A stretch of DNA of 64,000 nt from Metellina segmentata (taxonomy: Eukaryota > Arthropoda > Arachnida > Araneae > Tetragnathidae): NCBI GenBank assembly GCA_947359465.1, contig OX375880.1, positions 28,716,548-28,780,547 of the forward strand, read 5' to 3'. The position numbers and the translations under genes were made by a program. Position 1 is the first letter of the stretch. The number at the start of each line of letters is the position of its first letter. Below are positions 54,206-64,000 of this stretch, piece after piece. The notes below the pieces were generated by a model that did not search any database, had not been told where the DNA came from, and saw only the letters and a program-made list of their open reading frames with translations.

Positions 54206-54646
54206 TTGGGATGTTTTTCGTGGAATGGCTTGGGACCTTTGCATGTTGTTCATGGTCAATTGAACGCCTGCATGAACATTTTGGACAGTCGGGTTCTTCC
54301 TGCGCTCTGTCAATTTTAAGGATTGGACGAATGTTACTTCCAGGACGACAACGCTCCGTGTCCTGTTGCAGATTCTGTCCAGCAGGGGTATCAAGATATG
54401 GATGTAAAACGTCTTCCCTGGCCTTCTCAGAGTTCCGACCTAAACCCCATGGAACATGTGTGGGACGCGCGTTAGAGCGATGCTAACGGACCAGGGATCC
54501 ACATCCGAAATACAGCTGAGCTGGTGACATTCGTGCAGCAGGAATGGACACAAATACCCATAGCTGTGTAACAAAACCCTGTTGAAAGTATGCCCAGAAG
54601 AGTTGCTAGTGCCATTGCAGCATGTGGGGGACCATCCCCCTATTAA
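54206..54646 (+). pseudogene. Tc1-type transposase C-terminal remnant
   Basis: A single frame reads GCFSWNGLGPLHVVHGQLN, VLPALCQF, stop, then CYFQDDNAPCPVADSVQQGY, LPWPSQSSDLNPMEHVWDA, and after further stops FVQQEWTQIP and VESMPRRVASAIAACGG. FQDDNAP and WPSQSSDLNP-E-VW are the second and third catalytic motifs of Tc1 transposases. Three in-frame stops but no frameshift over about 146 codons. The N-terminal half and terminal repeats were not found. Confidence 0.85.
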
Positions 54647-54694
54647 AACATGTAATATTTTCATCATACCATCACATCTTGCTGTTCGGTCGAT

Positions 54695-54820
54695 TAGTGT
54701 AGAGTAGGACGAGATGTTTTCCTCGGATCTTTCATTTAGTGGATTGATTGATCCCGGAATGTCACCAATAGCCCTTTGCGTTGCTCCAGTGCAATGCTAA
54801 TTCGACTACCAGCTTATTCG
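54695..54820 (+). repeat. SINE1b 3' fragment
   Basis: ACGAGATGTTTTCCTCGGATC through GTGCAATGCTAATTCGACTACC. Confidence 0.7.
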
Positions 54821-55004
54821 AAGGTAAGGGGCATAGAATGACACCAATTAAATTCATTTCTTAGGAAAGGGGACACAGGAGAACTCGAACGGATTCTAAT
54901 TTAATGAAAGTAGAAATTAAATGATCTGAAATTATGCTATTCTAAGGAGAGGAAATAATGAAATCTTTTGCTGAAGAATTTACCCCCAAAGAAAATAGAT
55001 GGGT

Positions 55005-55228
55005 CCCTCCTGGTTCAGTGACTACCCACTGCGCTAGCTACCAAGGAGTTATAAGTATCGCGGGTTCGATTACTGTCAGGTTCAATTCCTTCACGGATGT
55101 AGTATTTCTCTAATCTGCCAGTAAAATATTCATTATGTGAATGTCTATTACTTGATATATTGTGTGTCGTGTTTGTCGTAGCAGGGCCAAATATGGCTCT
55201 TTTGCTATAAAACTCCAACCAACCAAAG
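55005..55228 (+). repeat. SINE3 copy
   Basis: The head TGGTTCAGTGACTACCCACTG with GGGTTCGATTACTGTCAGG, body, then GTGTGTCGTGTTTGTCG, GGGCCAAATATGGCTC and an end with CCAACCAACCAAAG. Confidence 0.6.
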
Positions 55229-55234
55229 AAAGGA

Positions 55235-56075
55235 CCAATAGAATCAACCCAAGGGGTTCTACTCCACGGAAAGGCCCAACAGAAGTTTTTAAAGGGGTTG
55301 TGAGCCGCGGTAGCTCAGTCAGTAGAGCGTCGGGCTCGCATCAGAAGGGTTGTGGGTTCTGTCCTCGGCGGAGCCTGCAATTCTGATGATTGTGAGATCG
55401 GCGCTTCGACCTGGCTAAAGACCGTCGTGTTCACTAATGGTGACTGGGGCACGTTAAATAGGCCGTGGTCACAAAGTCCCCCATGTTCCCATACCAAATC
55501 AGTACCTCTGGGGGTATCTGATCAGAGGGTTATCGGCCTCTGATTGGTATCTAAATTACGATATGTGTGAGTGAATGGATGCATGAAAGGGACCTTCCTG
55601 TAAAACGGATGTGTCATGTATGCCGAGCAAAGTCGGACTTCCTCCCAATGGGGCTCAATAACATGGAAGGCGCACCCCCTCGCCTCTTGCCGTCTTCTAC
55701 GGGCCTGGCACTCCTCTGGTCTGCCAGTGTAGGCATTAGAAACAACAACAACAAAGGGGTTGTGATTCATGGAAAGGATTAATAGAATTTTTCCAAGGGG
55801 TTCTGTTGTATGGAAAGGACAAAGAGAATTTTCTCAAGAGGTTCTGCTCCATGGAAAGGACCAATAGAATTTTTTCAAGGGGTTGTGATCCATGGAAAGG
55901 ATCAATAGAATTTTTCCAATGGGGTTCTGCTTTATTGAAAAGACAGAGAATTTTCCCTAGGGGTTCTGCTCCATAGAACTGACCAACAGAATATTTCAAG
56001 AAGTTCTGATACAACAAAAGAATCACGAGATCGTCCCAAGGGGTTCTATTCCATTGAACTGATCAATATAATTTT
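55235..56075 (+). repeat. ~46-bp minisatellite, interrupted by SINE2
   Basis: Units of the type AAGGGGTTCTGCTCCATGG, AAAGGACCAATAGAATTTTT repeat from 55235 to 55302 and from 55753 to 56075. The unit motif appears at least eight times with moderate divergence. Confidence 0.8.
55303..55752 (+). repeat. SINE2, complete, with 12-bp target duplication
   Basis: The head AGCCGCGGTAGCTCAGTCAG has A-box region TAGCTCAGTCAGTAGAG and B-box-like GTGGGTTCTGTCC. Tail AACAACAACAAC. Direct repeat AAAGGGGTTGTG at 55291-55302 and 55753-55764. Closely similar to 17161-17609. Confidence 0.92.
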
Positions 56076-57185
56076 TCTAAAGGCTGTAAGATTCCATGAA
56101 TTCTTTCACCCAACAGATATGTGTTTTTAGCCATTAATTGTCCTTAAATTTTCGAACTTTTTCTTTAGAATCGCCACTGATTTATTCAGGTGGTTCATCC
56201 GATTTCGGATACAGCTCCCCGAAACCAAAACAATCCACTGACCCTTAAGACGTCGATTCAAAACACCCGTGTTTCCATTTCAAGCATTAAACAAACCACC
56301 CTATTTATTTAATGCGTCGATAAAACGTTTCAATCGGGTATATTCCCGCATAACGTTTCTCTCGATCACCAAAACAAAATTCAAGAAGGTGTACAGGCAG
56401 ATCACGTCGGAACAAAGCACACAAACGGGGCAGCCCCAAATAGCCCTCGCACAAGCCCCGAAAGTAATTTAAAATTTTAATCGCCCCGGGGGCAATTATC
56501 AGCAGACAGCTCCCGAAAGGGGGACTCCAACAATAACACTCAGACAATGCGACTCACCAGTTTATCACACTTGATTTATTCAGGGTCCCAGTGTTTGCTC
56601 AGTACACAGGACGCTGTCTTTGCCCGGGACCTCTAATTGAAAGGAAGACAGGATTACCCACACCGATGTGTGATTGAAAAGGAAGTAATCTTATCGCTAT
56701 TGTTTCGGCTTCTCTGTTTCGAGGGCATTTGGGTAGTGTTTATGTTGGGTAAAGATAAGCCCTACCTCCCCCCGAACGCTGGAGAGTGAAATTAACGGGG
56801 AAAGTCGTCTGCGCTTTTGGCTGCTTGGATGGAATGTTTCGTTAAACCAAATATAGGTGGCGGTAGTGTTTCTTCGGCGATACGTGTTTCCTGCATCGAC
56901 CTTGAAATGAAATAGATGGCGCATGTGGGAAGAATCGCTGCCGTTAGATCTTTGAAGGGTAAATCGCGTGGACTTTCGAATCAAAGACTAGTGTTTTTGA
57001 TCACGGTGTATAATAATTCTAAACATTTTATAATTTAGGATTCATGCTTTTACCCACAACCACGTGACATCTTCAACCGGAAGTAGTAACACGAAGCTGC
57101 GAGCACGTACTCCGTCTATTTCATTCAAAGGTCGAGGGTTTGCTGTGCGTGACGTCATTTGTATTGTTTCGTCGATCTTCGAATG
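56076..57185. other. Unique segment, no gene recognised
   Basis: Single-copy sequence with patches of higher GC (56380-56530, 56700-56960). A minus-strand CTG|GTGAGTCGC donor-like site occurs near 56560, but the frame before it is closed by stops and has no good acceptor. It may hold untranslated or regulatory sequence of the gene to its left; this is speculation. Confidence 0.3.
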
Positions 57186-57300
57186 AAGGTAAGTTAATTG
57201 AATTAACAACTTCGCACTGGAGCGGCAACGAAAAGGCAACGGTCCGGGATCAATCGAAAAGGGAAAGATCAGAGGCCGACCGAATCATTATTTAGAACGA
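57186..57300 (-). repeat. SINE1b 3' fragment, minus strand
   Basis: AAGTTAATTGAATTAACAAC, CACTGGAGC and GGTCCGGGATCAATCG. Confidence 0.6.
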
Positions 57301-57580
57301 CGCACAGAGTGTCATTTTCGCAATCTAGGTGGACAGAATTATTGCATCAAAAATACACTAGTTCTGGGTAATTATGAGAGGCTTTGAGTGATAAAATACT
57401 AATTTGGTGTACATTTAACGTTGTTTAATTACTATTTTGATGTAGAAAAATGCTAAATTTAAAGAAATTTGTCAACTTTGCTCCACATATTAAATATACT
57501 TCGATTAATTATTAACCGTATATTTTGCAATTCTATATTTATGTACACCTAAATTACAAAGAACCTACGTTAATTCGAAT
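57301..57580. other. No feature recognised
   Basis: AT-rich single-copy sequence. Confidence 0.45.
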
Positions 57581-57584
57581 TTGT

Positions 57585-57857
57585 GTATGGATATTTGTAA
57601 ACGTACGGTGTAGAGGCGGCTGGTGCACCTTAAATCTATCGTGACCGAAAGTCCTCGCGTTGGGTTGGTGTGGAAGTTTGGAGAGTGGGGTGCCAGCTCA
57701 GGTGTTGCCTCGTCATTTGACAGTGGTTCAAAATTACACGTGCTGTTGTCGTCGGACCTTTCCTTTAGGGGATTGATCCCTGACCGTCGTCAATAGCCCG
57801 TTGTGTTGATCTAGTACGACGTTATTTAAAATTACCTACCTTACCTTACCGAATTTA
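57585..57857 (+). repeat. SINE1, 5'-truncated
   Basis: It starts within the head after the B box (TGTATGGATATTTGTAAACG) and ends AAAATTACCTACCTTACCTTACC. Confidence 0.85.
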
Positions 57858-58190
57858 TATAGCACAGTTTATTAGTCGACGCCACTTTGATTAAACGCCA
57901 AACGTTGCCAAAACTGGGATAACCCCGATATGCATATTCCCCCCTGCATTTGGATAGCGGAAGTAAAATCTTCTCAGACTATCTAGTTATTTGTTTTCAC
58001 TGAAAACCCCATTCATACGTTTACGGGTTAAGACCTACTCATCACGCATAATCAGTCTGGCGATCACCCTAAACTATTGGACCCACCCCTTGAATCTATG
58101 CGAACGTTTCTTTTTTGTTTTTGTATTATCGGCAGTATAGTTACTCATATTTCAAATCTTATTCGAATACATTTATAATATAGGGGAAGG
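57858..58190. other. No feature recognised
   Basis: Single-copy sequence. Confidence 0.45.
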
Positions 58191-58192
58191 TT

Positions 58193-58627
58193 GGGCACAG
58201 TGTTACACGTTTTTTATTTTCAGGTATGGCATCAAGATATGCATCTATATGAAGCAAACAAAATCCTTAAAATGATCTTTGATCTCTTACATACATCTTA
58301 CATATCATTAAAATTAAAAAGAGTAACATTTATTTCCAGTATTTAATGTTTTTGGTAGTGGTATACATTGTGCCCAACTGTAGGGGTACAGTGTTACGTT
58401 CTAGTAGCAACAGTAAATATAAAGATAATTTAATTACATACCCAAAATTTTACACCATTAGTTACATTTCTGTAAACAAATCTCTATTTTTGCATGCTAA
58501 TTCTTCCAAAACACATGAACTTCTGGAAAACAAGATGGCTAACAAATTGGAGCTAATTTTGCTACCACTCTAAAATGAAATTCACTGTAACACTGTATCC
58601 TAAGTAACACTGTGCCACACCTTTCCC
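58193..58627. mobile_element. MITE with GGGAAGGT...CACAGTGTTAC ends
   Basis: The left end GGGGAAGGTTGGGCACAGTG and right end CACTGTGCCACACCTTTCCC are inverted repeats. The motif CAGTGTTAC recurs inside (58389, 58600). Target duplication is unclear (TA or longer AT string). The 75-codon open frame inside is not recognised. Confidence 0.7.
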
Positions 58628-59590
58628 TATTATCTTTAAGACTCAAGGGGAGAAGCCTGAGTTTTTGAGGCTTCGTATAAACAGCGGCGCTTTAGTAGTT
58701 TCGTTTTGTCGTCGAACAGCTTTTTGAGCTTTGTTGGTGTGGTTATTTCCTCTTCGATTGCTCGCCTCGCGATGACTCTAGTCCCTTTTTGTTGATGAGT
58801 CACTTCTTCGTTGGTTCTACAGTAAATTTACTTCTACGGTTCCAAGGTAACTACGCAGTGAGCTTAAAACAGTAACGTTGATACATAAATTTCGGACAGA
58901 ATAAGCTATCCAAATTTTACGATGCAAGAGCTCAATGTTAGTCTGAGCTGTTTGAAATAAACAGATGGCTACTTTATATAAAAGACCCAAACATCAATAT
59001 GCGTTCCTTTAAATGCAATAATAATTTTAATTAGATATTTTGTATACTTTTCTATTGTTTGCAAAAATAACACGTGGTTTGTAATTTGATAAGATATTCT
59101 GATGCATGTTTTAGTGATTGGGAAATGATACATTTTGTAAATTTTTCTATCATCAATTTTGTTAAGTACGACGTCCATAAAGCGCATCAAAAGAATGTTT
59201 CAAAAGTCTTGCTAACGGAGCGAAGAGAGATGATGGCTGTTTCTATTTTATTACTTGAACAATACATTCGCCTTTACTGTATATGACCTGCTAACCACAG
59301 TTGTCATACTAATATTTTTAGATGGAAACTCAAGAAAAAATGTGAAAGTGAAATTCCACTCTATTTGATGGAGCATAATACTAACTTAAAGGTAGCATTT
59401 ATTTCATTACTAAAAGTATCTAAAGGTGTGGTCTTTTTTGAAGGAGAGAAACGCAGAAAATCAACGCTCTGACAGTGATCGAGTTCGGTTTCTGCGTCCG
59501 CCCAGCTTAAATTTACGCCCCAAAATATATTTTTTATTTCTAATGGCAATGGGGCTGAAAATACGAGTACTATTACAATGTATTGTAACG
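58628..59590. other. No feature recognised
   Basis: Single-copy AT-rich sequence. Overlapping short frames at 58969-59286 and 59361-59683 show no domain. Confidence 0.45.
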
Positions 59591-60786
59591 GATAAATGGC
59601 CCGTCATACGAAGGGTGCATGACAAAATTTATTTCTATTGGTCAAACTTCATTTACATATTTTTAAAACCTGACGGTACGTGATACATTGGCTGTGTATA
59701 AACCATTTTTCACTACTATCTGTCAGCTTTTGTTGATCACTGTTTTCCACCACTATCTGCCAATTTGCCTTTCTTTCAAATGGTGTTTTTTGGGCAATAA
59801 TAGTAAAACATTATTATTGAAAAATTTAATTTTTGATCAACACTTGAAAATATGCGCTGCATACGGCAATCGCCTTTATACTTAATGTTATTTCCATGGC
59901 GATTTCGAATATAATGATTTTTAATACTACGTATCTCGTTTCGCTCGTGACATCACATAACCAATCAAATAAATTAGAAACTCCGTCTGCTCGTGACGTC
60001 ACACAACCATCTAAACTTTAATAGCCACGAAAACAGCAGAACCTAGCATTTTATATAGTACGACATGGATAAATGGCCGGTCACACGACAGGTGTATAAC
60101 AAAATTTATTTATTGGCCAAACTTTTTTTTTATTTCCAATGGCAAGGCTGTGTACAGATTGCAAAGACAAATACAATACATAATACAATACAGAAATACA
60201 ATACAGTACAGAATTGACCGAAGTCATTGTAGCCTTGTACAAGGCCAGAAGTGATGGTCACTTGTGCAGGGGCACCCAGTGGGTGGACCATCATTGTCCC
60301 TAACAAAGGACAGCACAATTTACATCCATGCCCTGACCCGGATCCGAACCAGGAACTTTCCTATCCAGAGGTCAACACCTTGACCACTAGACCGGTTGGT
60401 CGGCATTTGTCAAACTTCATTCATATAATTTTTTAAACCTGACGGTACTGGCTGTGTATAAACCTTTTCCCACCACTATCTGTTAACCTGTCTTGCTTTT
60501 GCACGGTGTTGTTTTTTGAGCAATACTGGTAAAACAATATTATCGGAAAACTTAATTTTTGATCAACACTGATTAAACAATGAGCTGCGTACGGCAATCG
60601 TTTTATACTCAATGTTATATACATGGCAATTTTGAATACCATAATTTTTGATAGTTCGTATCTCGTTTCGCTCATAATATCACACAACTAATCAAAACAA
60701 TTAAAACTCCACCTTATCGTGACGTCACATAACCATTCAAAACTTTAATAGACACGGAAACACAGTATAATTTAGCATTTTATTTT
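59591..60786 (+). repeat. Repeat K, two tandem copies
   Basis: Copies start GATAAATGGCCCGTCATACG at 59591 and GATAAATGGCCGGTCACACG at 60067. The second is interrupted by a SINE at 60123-60404 and ends near TAGCATTTTATTTTAG. Shared motifs include CTCGTTTCGCTCGTGAC and TTTAATAGCCACG. Confidence 0.75.
60123..60404 (-). repeat. SINE4: SINE1-type head on a different body
   Basis: On the minus strand the head is GCCGACCAACCGGTCTAGTGG with B-box-like GGTTCGGATCCGGG, as in SINE1. The body then departs completely (GGACAATGATGGTCCACCC, GCACAAGTGACCATCAC) and ends in TACAATAC-type repeats, then ATTGGAAATAAAAAAAA. The flanks TTGGCCAAAC and TTTGTCAAAC look like an eroded target duplication. Confidence 0.75.
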
Positions 60787-60789
60787 AGA

Positions 60790-61033
60790 CTAAGGTGCTC
60801 CGCTCGCCAACCCCCGGGGATTGCTACACAATTTTGACACTTAATAAACCCTAAACTAATAGCCGTATCGGAAAAAAATCTTAATAATTGTCCAGGGAAT
60901 ACGATGAAGAACAAACCATGTTAATTTCGTTTTTTTCCGATCAGTACTTTCTCGGTAAATCGTCAAAGAATCGAGTTAAACAACACAGTTTTCAATCCTG
61001 CGGCGGCGGTAACTTTTTTTTAATATAGAGAGA
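60790..61033 (-). mobile_element. Short Helitron, copy c
   Basis: On the minus strand the 5' end TCTCTCTATATTAAAA is preceded by A, followed by GTTACCGCCGCCGCAGG. The 3' end has GTAGCAATCCCCGGGGG, GGCGAGCGGAGCACCTTAG and then T. It keeps only part of the hairpin module. Confidence 0.65.
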
Positions 61034-61402
61034 TTAGCAGATTAATACGAGAGCAACTACAGAAAGAGTCTATAAGCCCAAGTGGTTCCTGTATTCCTTG
61101 TAGCAATCGAAAAAAAAAGTTCTTAACCTTCCCGTTGGTTTTCTTGAAACAATATATCGTCATCAGCGACGTTCTTGATGGACGATATATCGCGTTATTT
61201 GAAGAAAATTGACAAGATCGTAATCTGATCGTCATATAAAAGGACGGAATATCTTAATAACGAGATACCTCGTTATCAACAAAATTGAACAGATATGGAT
61301 AGACGGGTGCTTTCTGATTAGCAAAATTGGTCAGATCTGGATAAAATTCAGTCATCCTCCAGAGAGTCACTTCTCAAAATGAAGACCTATTACTCCATTG
61401 AC
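61034..61402. other. Single-copy sequence with relatives of the 43-bp satellite
   Basis: ATAACGAGATACCTCGTTAT near 61257-61276 and two ACGATATATCG-type palindromes near 61150-61195 resemble the satellite core CGAGATATCTCG but are not arrayed. Confidence 0.5.
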
Positions 61403-61771
61403 TAAAGCCAGGTGCACACATCCGGTTTTTCAACGCACGGCGCCGCTGCGGCAACGAAGCCCAACTATGTATACATAACGGAGAAATGACTTACGAACTC
61501 ATTTCGTGCCATTTGCGATAAATATTCTATTGAAGAAAACGCGTTTATTTCGCTTACTTGGTGTAAAAAAAGTATACTTTGAAACAAAATAAACGTTACT
61601 GGATACAACCATTTATTGATTATTATTTATATTCCATTTGTTTACGAAAACAAGGTACTTCAAAACGGAAACTCATGTGCGGCGACCGTGCGGCGCCGTG
61701 GGGAACTGCGGTTCAAATTGCACGTAAGTTGGACGTGCGTCGCCCCAGAGGAGCTGGAGGCATGTGTTCAC

Positions 61772-62681
61772 ACTAGCGCGTCTTTCTAGTAATGGCTCTT
61801 CGTTACGTGGACGATTCTATTTAGGACCGTGGGGAGGACAGGCGCCTCAATCCCATGATAGTACTTTACGCAAGTCCAACTTGATCGGCTAATCGGATCA
61901 CATGACCTAGATGCGTATGTCATCAAGGTTTATAGTTGTTGGCGATTTATCTCTTCCTTTCTGCTTTCTTCTTTTTTTTTCAGATCCATGGCTATGGGTG
62001 GGTAGAGGTGGAAGCCGAAAATTGTATCCTTTTATTATATAAGTTAGTGTTTTATGTATGCTTTTTGTTACATCAGAATGGTCCTAAGCCAGCGGTGGAT
62101 ACGACATCATCATCCTAAAGCAAAGGGGACGGCCGAGGGGCGGAAAAATATCAGCTGGTAGTGAGTTCAGGAGTGGTTCTTAGATTATTTATGTAAAATC
62201 AACGGAAGCTTGGAAAAATATGAAAAGGGTATTAAAAATTAGGAAAAGTAAATTTGAATGAAAAGGAATTAAATTGGAATTTTTAAAAAATAATTTGGAG
62301 GATCTAAAAATTTTTCCGCCAGCTGGGTTCGAACTCGGGAAGTCATCCTCAGCTGGCGACGCTAATCTGAATATGGGTGACTTTAGCCATTAGGCCATCG
62401 TTGCTTCACGAAAAGAAGCTCTTTAAAGTATAAGTACCCTTCCATCAATCATACATTCCATCAATCTGCTTCAAAAAATCATAGAAGACACACAAAAATA
62501 AGACTACCAGACAAGTAAATAATCATAGCTCACTGTAGATCAAATGATCAAAACAAGTTACGAAAGAATCAAACTGAAGAATCGATTCACTTATCACGAA
62601 TTTAATATCTACCGACCTCCCTACGGTCCTAAATAGAATCGTCCACGTAACGAAGAGCCATTACTAAAAAGACGCGCTAGT
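61772..62681. mobile_element. Mutator-like element with long inverted repeats
   Basis: The left end ACTAGCGCGTCTTTCTAGTA, continuing through GGCTCTTCGTTACGTGGACG and ATTCTATTTAGGACCG, is mirrored at the right end with one mismatch over about 57 bp. The 10-bp direct repeat ATGTGTTCAC is at 61762-61771 and 62682-62691. Long inverted repeats with 9-11 bp duplications are typical of Mutator-like elements. The interior carries a TTTTTTTTCAG acceptor-like site at about 61983 and a tRNA-like block, and no transposase. Confidence 0.75.
62320..62412 (-). repeat. tRNA-like SINE head
   Basis: The minus strand shows GATGGCCTAATGGCTAAAGTC (A-box region) and GAGTTCGAACCC (B box) about 40 nt apart. The expected acceptor stem does not pair, so it is a tRNA-derived repeat and not a tRNA gene. 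It resembles none of the four SINE heads elsewhere closely. Confidence 0.5.
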
Positions 62682-62782
62682 ATGTGTTCACTGCTCCATT
62701 GGATCTAATGTATCTCAGACCGCACTTGCGTTGCGGCAGCGGCGCCGCACGTTGAAAAACCGGATGTGTGCACCGGGCCTTA

Positions 62783-62872
62783 GAGTTGCGAGTTTGAATC
62801 CAATCAGAAGACCGTCGTGTGGTTCAATAGGTTTGCCCCAACCGCCGGCAACATGGGAGTTGTAAGGCCCGA
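62783..62872 (+). repeat. SINE1b head scrap
   Basis: GAGTTGCGAGTTTGAATCC, AATCAGAAGACCGTCGTG. Confidence 0.5.
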
Positions 62873-62875
62873 TGC

Positions 62876-63291
62876 ACTCATCCGGTTTTTCAACGTGCGG
62901 TGCCGTTGCGGCAACGAAAGTGCGGTTTGAGATACATTAGATCCAATAGAGTAGTGTACTCGTACCTCCGGCGCCGCACGTTTAACTTGAGTACAATTTG
63001 TACCGTAGTTCCCCACGGCGCCGCATACGCTTCTACGGTCTTAAGATCTTTATTTTCATAAATAAATGGAATATAAATAATAATTAATAAATGAATGTAT
63101 CCAGTAATACACGTCTATTTTGTTACAAAATATATTTTTTGTACACCAAGTAAGTGAAATAAACACGTTTTCGTCGATAGATACCCATCGCAAGTGAAGT
63201 ACTTGCGTCATTTCACGGTTATGTGTGCATAGTTGGGTTTCGGCACCACAGTGGTGCCGCAAGTTGAAAAATCGCATGTGTGCACCGGGCC
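62876..63291. mobile_element. PIF/Harbinger-like MITE, copy 3
   Basis: The ends GGCCCGATGCACTCATCCGG and CGCATGTGTGCACCGGGCC are inverted. Perfect TAA duplication at 62873-62875 and 63292-63294. The interior (TAATTAATAAATGAATG, GTTACAAAATATATTTTTTG) is the reverse complement of copy 1. Confidence 0.85.
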
Positions 63292-63424
63292 TAATACAAC
63301 CCAGACTTGCAGTCTGGAGCAGTTTTCGTACCTGCGCCAGCATTCACCAAATTGACCAGACGAGAACCGTAGTAACAGTATCAGTATAACGCTCAAAAAT
63401 GTAAGATGGAGGTTGCTGATCCTT
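63292..63424. other. No feature recognised
   Basis: Single-copy sequence. Confidence 0.4.
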
Positions 63425-64000
63425 CAATACACGTTGAGAGTTGGTGCACGTTAAATCTATCGCGATCTCAAATGCCCTCACGATGGCGTGGTGTGGAGAT
63501 TTGGAGAGTGGGGTGCCTGCTCTGGTGTTGACCTCGTCATCTGACAGTGGATCAAAATTACCTGGTGCTTACATTAGAAACCATGACAGATATTATATGC
63601 ATCAGCCCCTATGTACACAGCGGTCTTTGGTTGCATTCGAACTCGCAACCCTCCGGAAGCTAGTCCTATACTCGTCCAACTGGGCTATCGTGAACCTCTC
63701 CAATAAATGGACATTTACACATAAAAAATGTTTTGATAGACAGAGATTAGGAAAATACACATAGGAGGTTTGTGTATGTTAAATCTGCCTAGTCCTCATA
63801 CGTTTTCACGTCGATGTGAAAGTTTGGGGAGCGAGGTGACAAATCGGGTTTTGACCTCTCCATCTGATCGTAGATCGAAATGACGAGGTGTTATCCTCAG
63901 ATCGCTCCCATCCGAATGAATCACTGATTGTCGGCAATAGTCTCTTCAATTGCTTCAGTGCGACGTAAATTAAACTATCTCCTTCAATATGTAAATGTAG
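63425..64000 (+). repeat. SINE1b fragments, running off the window
   Basis: Body piece at 63428-63570 (GTTGGTGCACGTTAAATC). A head on the minus strand at 63605-63690 (GGTTGCGAGTTCGAATGC). A diverged plus-strand body at 63755-63990 ends GTGCGACGTAAATTAAACT. Confidence 0.6.

Larger units (their letters stand above)
61406..62779. mobile_element. PIF/Harbinger-like MITE, copy 2, split by another element
   Basis: The left end AGCCAGGTGCACACATCCGG and right end CCGGATGTGTGCACCGGGCC are inverted. The flanks are TAA (61403-61405) and TTA (62780-62782). The original element is interrupted at 61771/62682. Confidence 0.78.

Noticed and set aside
53737..54486. Longest open frame in the window (249 codons)
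   Set aside because: Its second half overlaps a Tc1-type transposase remnant that reads correctly in a different frame. The first half has no recognisable domain and overlaps an open frame on the other strand. I do not call it a gene.
56540..56700. Candidate first exon of the Kv-beta gene ending at CTG|GTGAGT
   Set aside because: The required frame contains a stop shortly upstream, with no ATG and only a weak acceptor.
62320..62412. Possible tRNA gene on the minus strand
   Set aside because: A and B boxes present but no pairing acceptor stem; best read as a SINE head.

Overview
The window looks like intronic and intergenic DNA of an animal, most likely an arthropod. It is AT-rich, very dense in transposons and SINEs, has GT-AG introns, and its longest open frames come almost entirely from repeats or transposases. 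I cannot settle the species. Nothing bacterial, plasmid-like, CRISPR-like or viral was recognised.

One host gene is supported. On the minus strand, four short exons at 52845-52964, 39061-39104, 32659-32696 and 11852-11931 (120, 44, 38 and 80 nt) join in phase and read as the N-terminal region and first part of the aldo-keto-reductase barrel of a voltage-gated potassium channel beta subunit (Kv-beta, KCNAB/Hyperkinetic family). Segments seen include SLSAATGIRYK, NLGKSGLKISSVGLG, GTWVTFGQNLSDE and GINIFDTADAYGGG. The three introns are about 13.7, 6.4 and 20.7 kb. The first exon(s) should lie beyond 53 kb and the rest of the barrel to the left of position 1. Nearly everything from 11.9 to 52.8 kb is therefore intron of this gene.

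The rest is mobile and repetitive DNA. A dominant tRNA-derived SINE ('SINE1', about 325 bp, ending in ATTACC repeats) occurs in dozens of full and 5'-truncated copies on both strands. SINE1b shares its body but has another head, and SINE4 has a SINE1-like head on another body. Two further SINEs are present: SINE2 (tail of AAC repeats) and SINE3 (tail with a TTGGCCAAA motif). DNA transposons with readable ends and target duplications include hAT elements (8-bp duplications at 11.2, 16.7, 21, 25.5 and 34 kb), TTAA-flanked MITEs (6.1, 9.8, 33.3 kb), PIF/Harbinger-like MITEs (36, 42.4, 61.4, 62.9 kb), TTA-flanked foldback elements (8.1, 47.8 kb), Helitrons (12, 36.4, 45.5, 60.8 kb), mariner/Tc1-type transposase remnants (35.6-38.8, 49.4, 54.2 kb) and a Mutator-like element (61.8 kb). 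Two LINE fragments lie at 1-85 and 39.4-40.0 kb.

Tandem arrays are the other striking layer: a 275-bp array inside a SINE (0.7-2.7 kb), a 247-bp SINE array (7.1-8.1 kb), a 115-bp array (15-16 kb), a 43-bp palindromic satellite (18.7-19.8 kb), a 283-bp array whose every unit carries a hAT end plus its insertion junction (21.6-25.3 kb), a 22-bp minisatellite (28.4-29.3 kb) and a 159-bp SINE-junction array (43.9-44.5 kb). Several insertions are nested three deep, so relative insertion order can be read directly.
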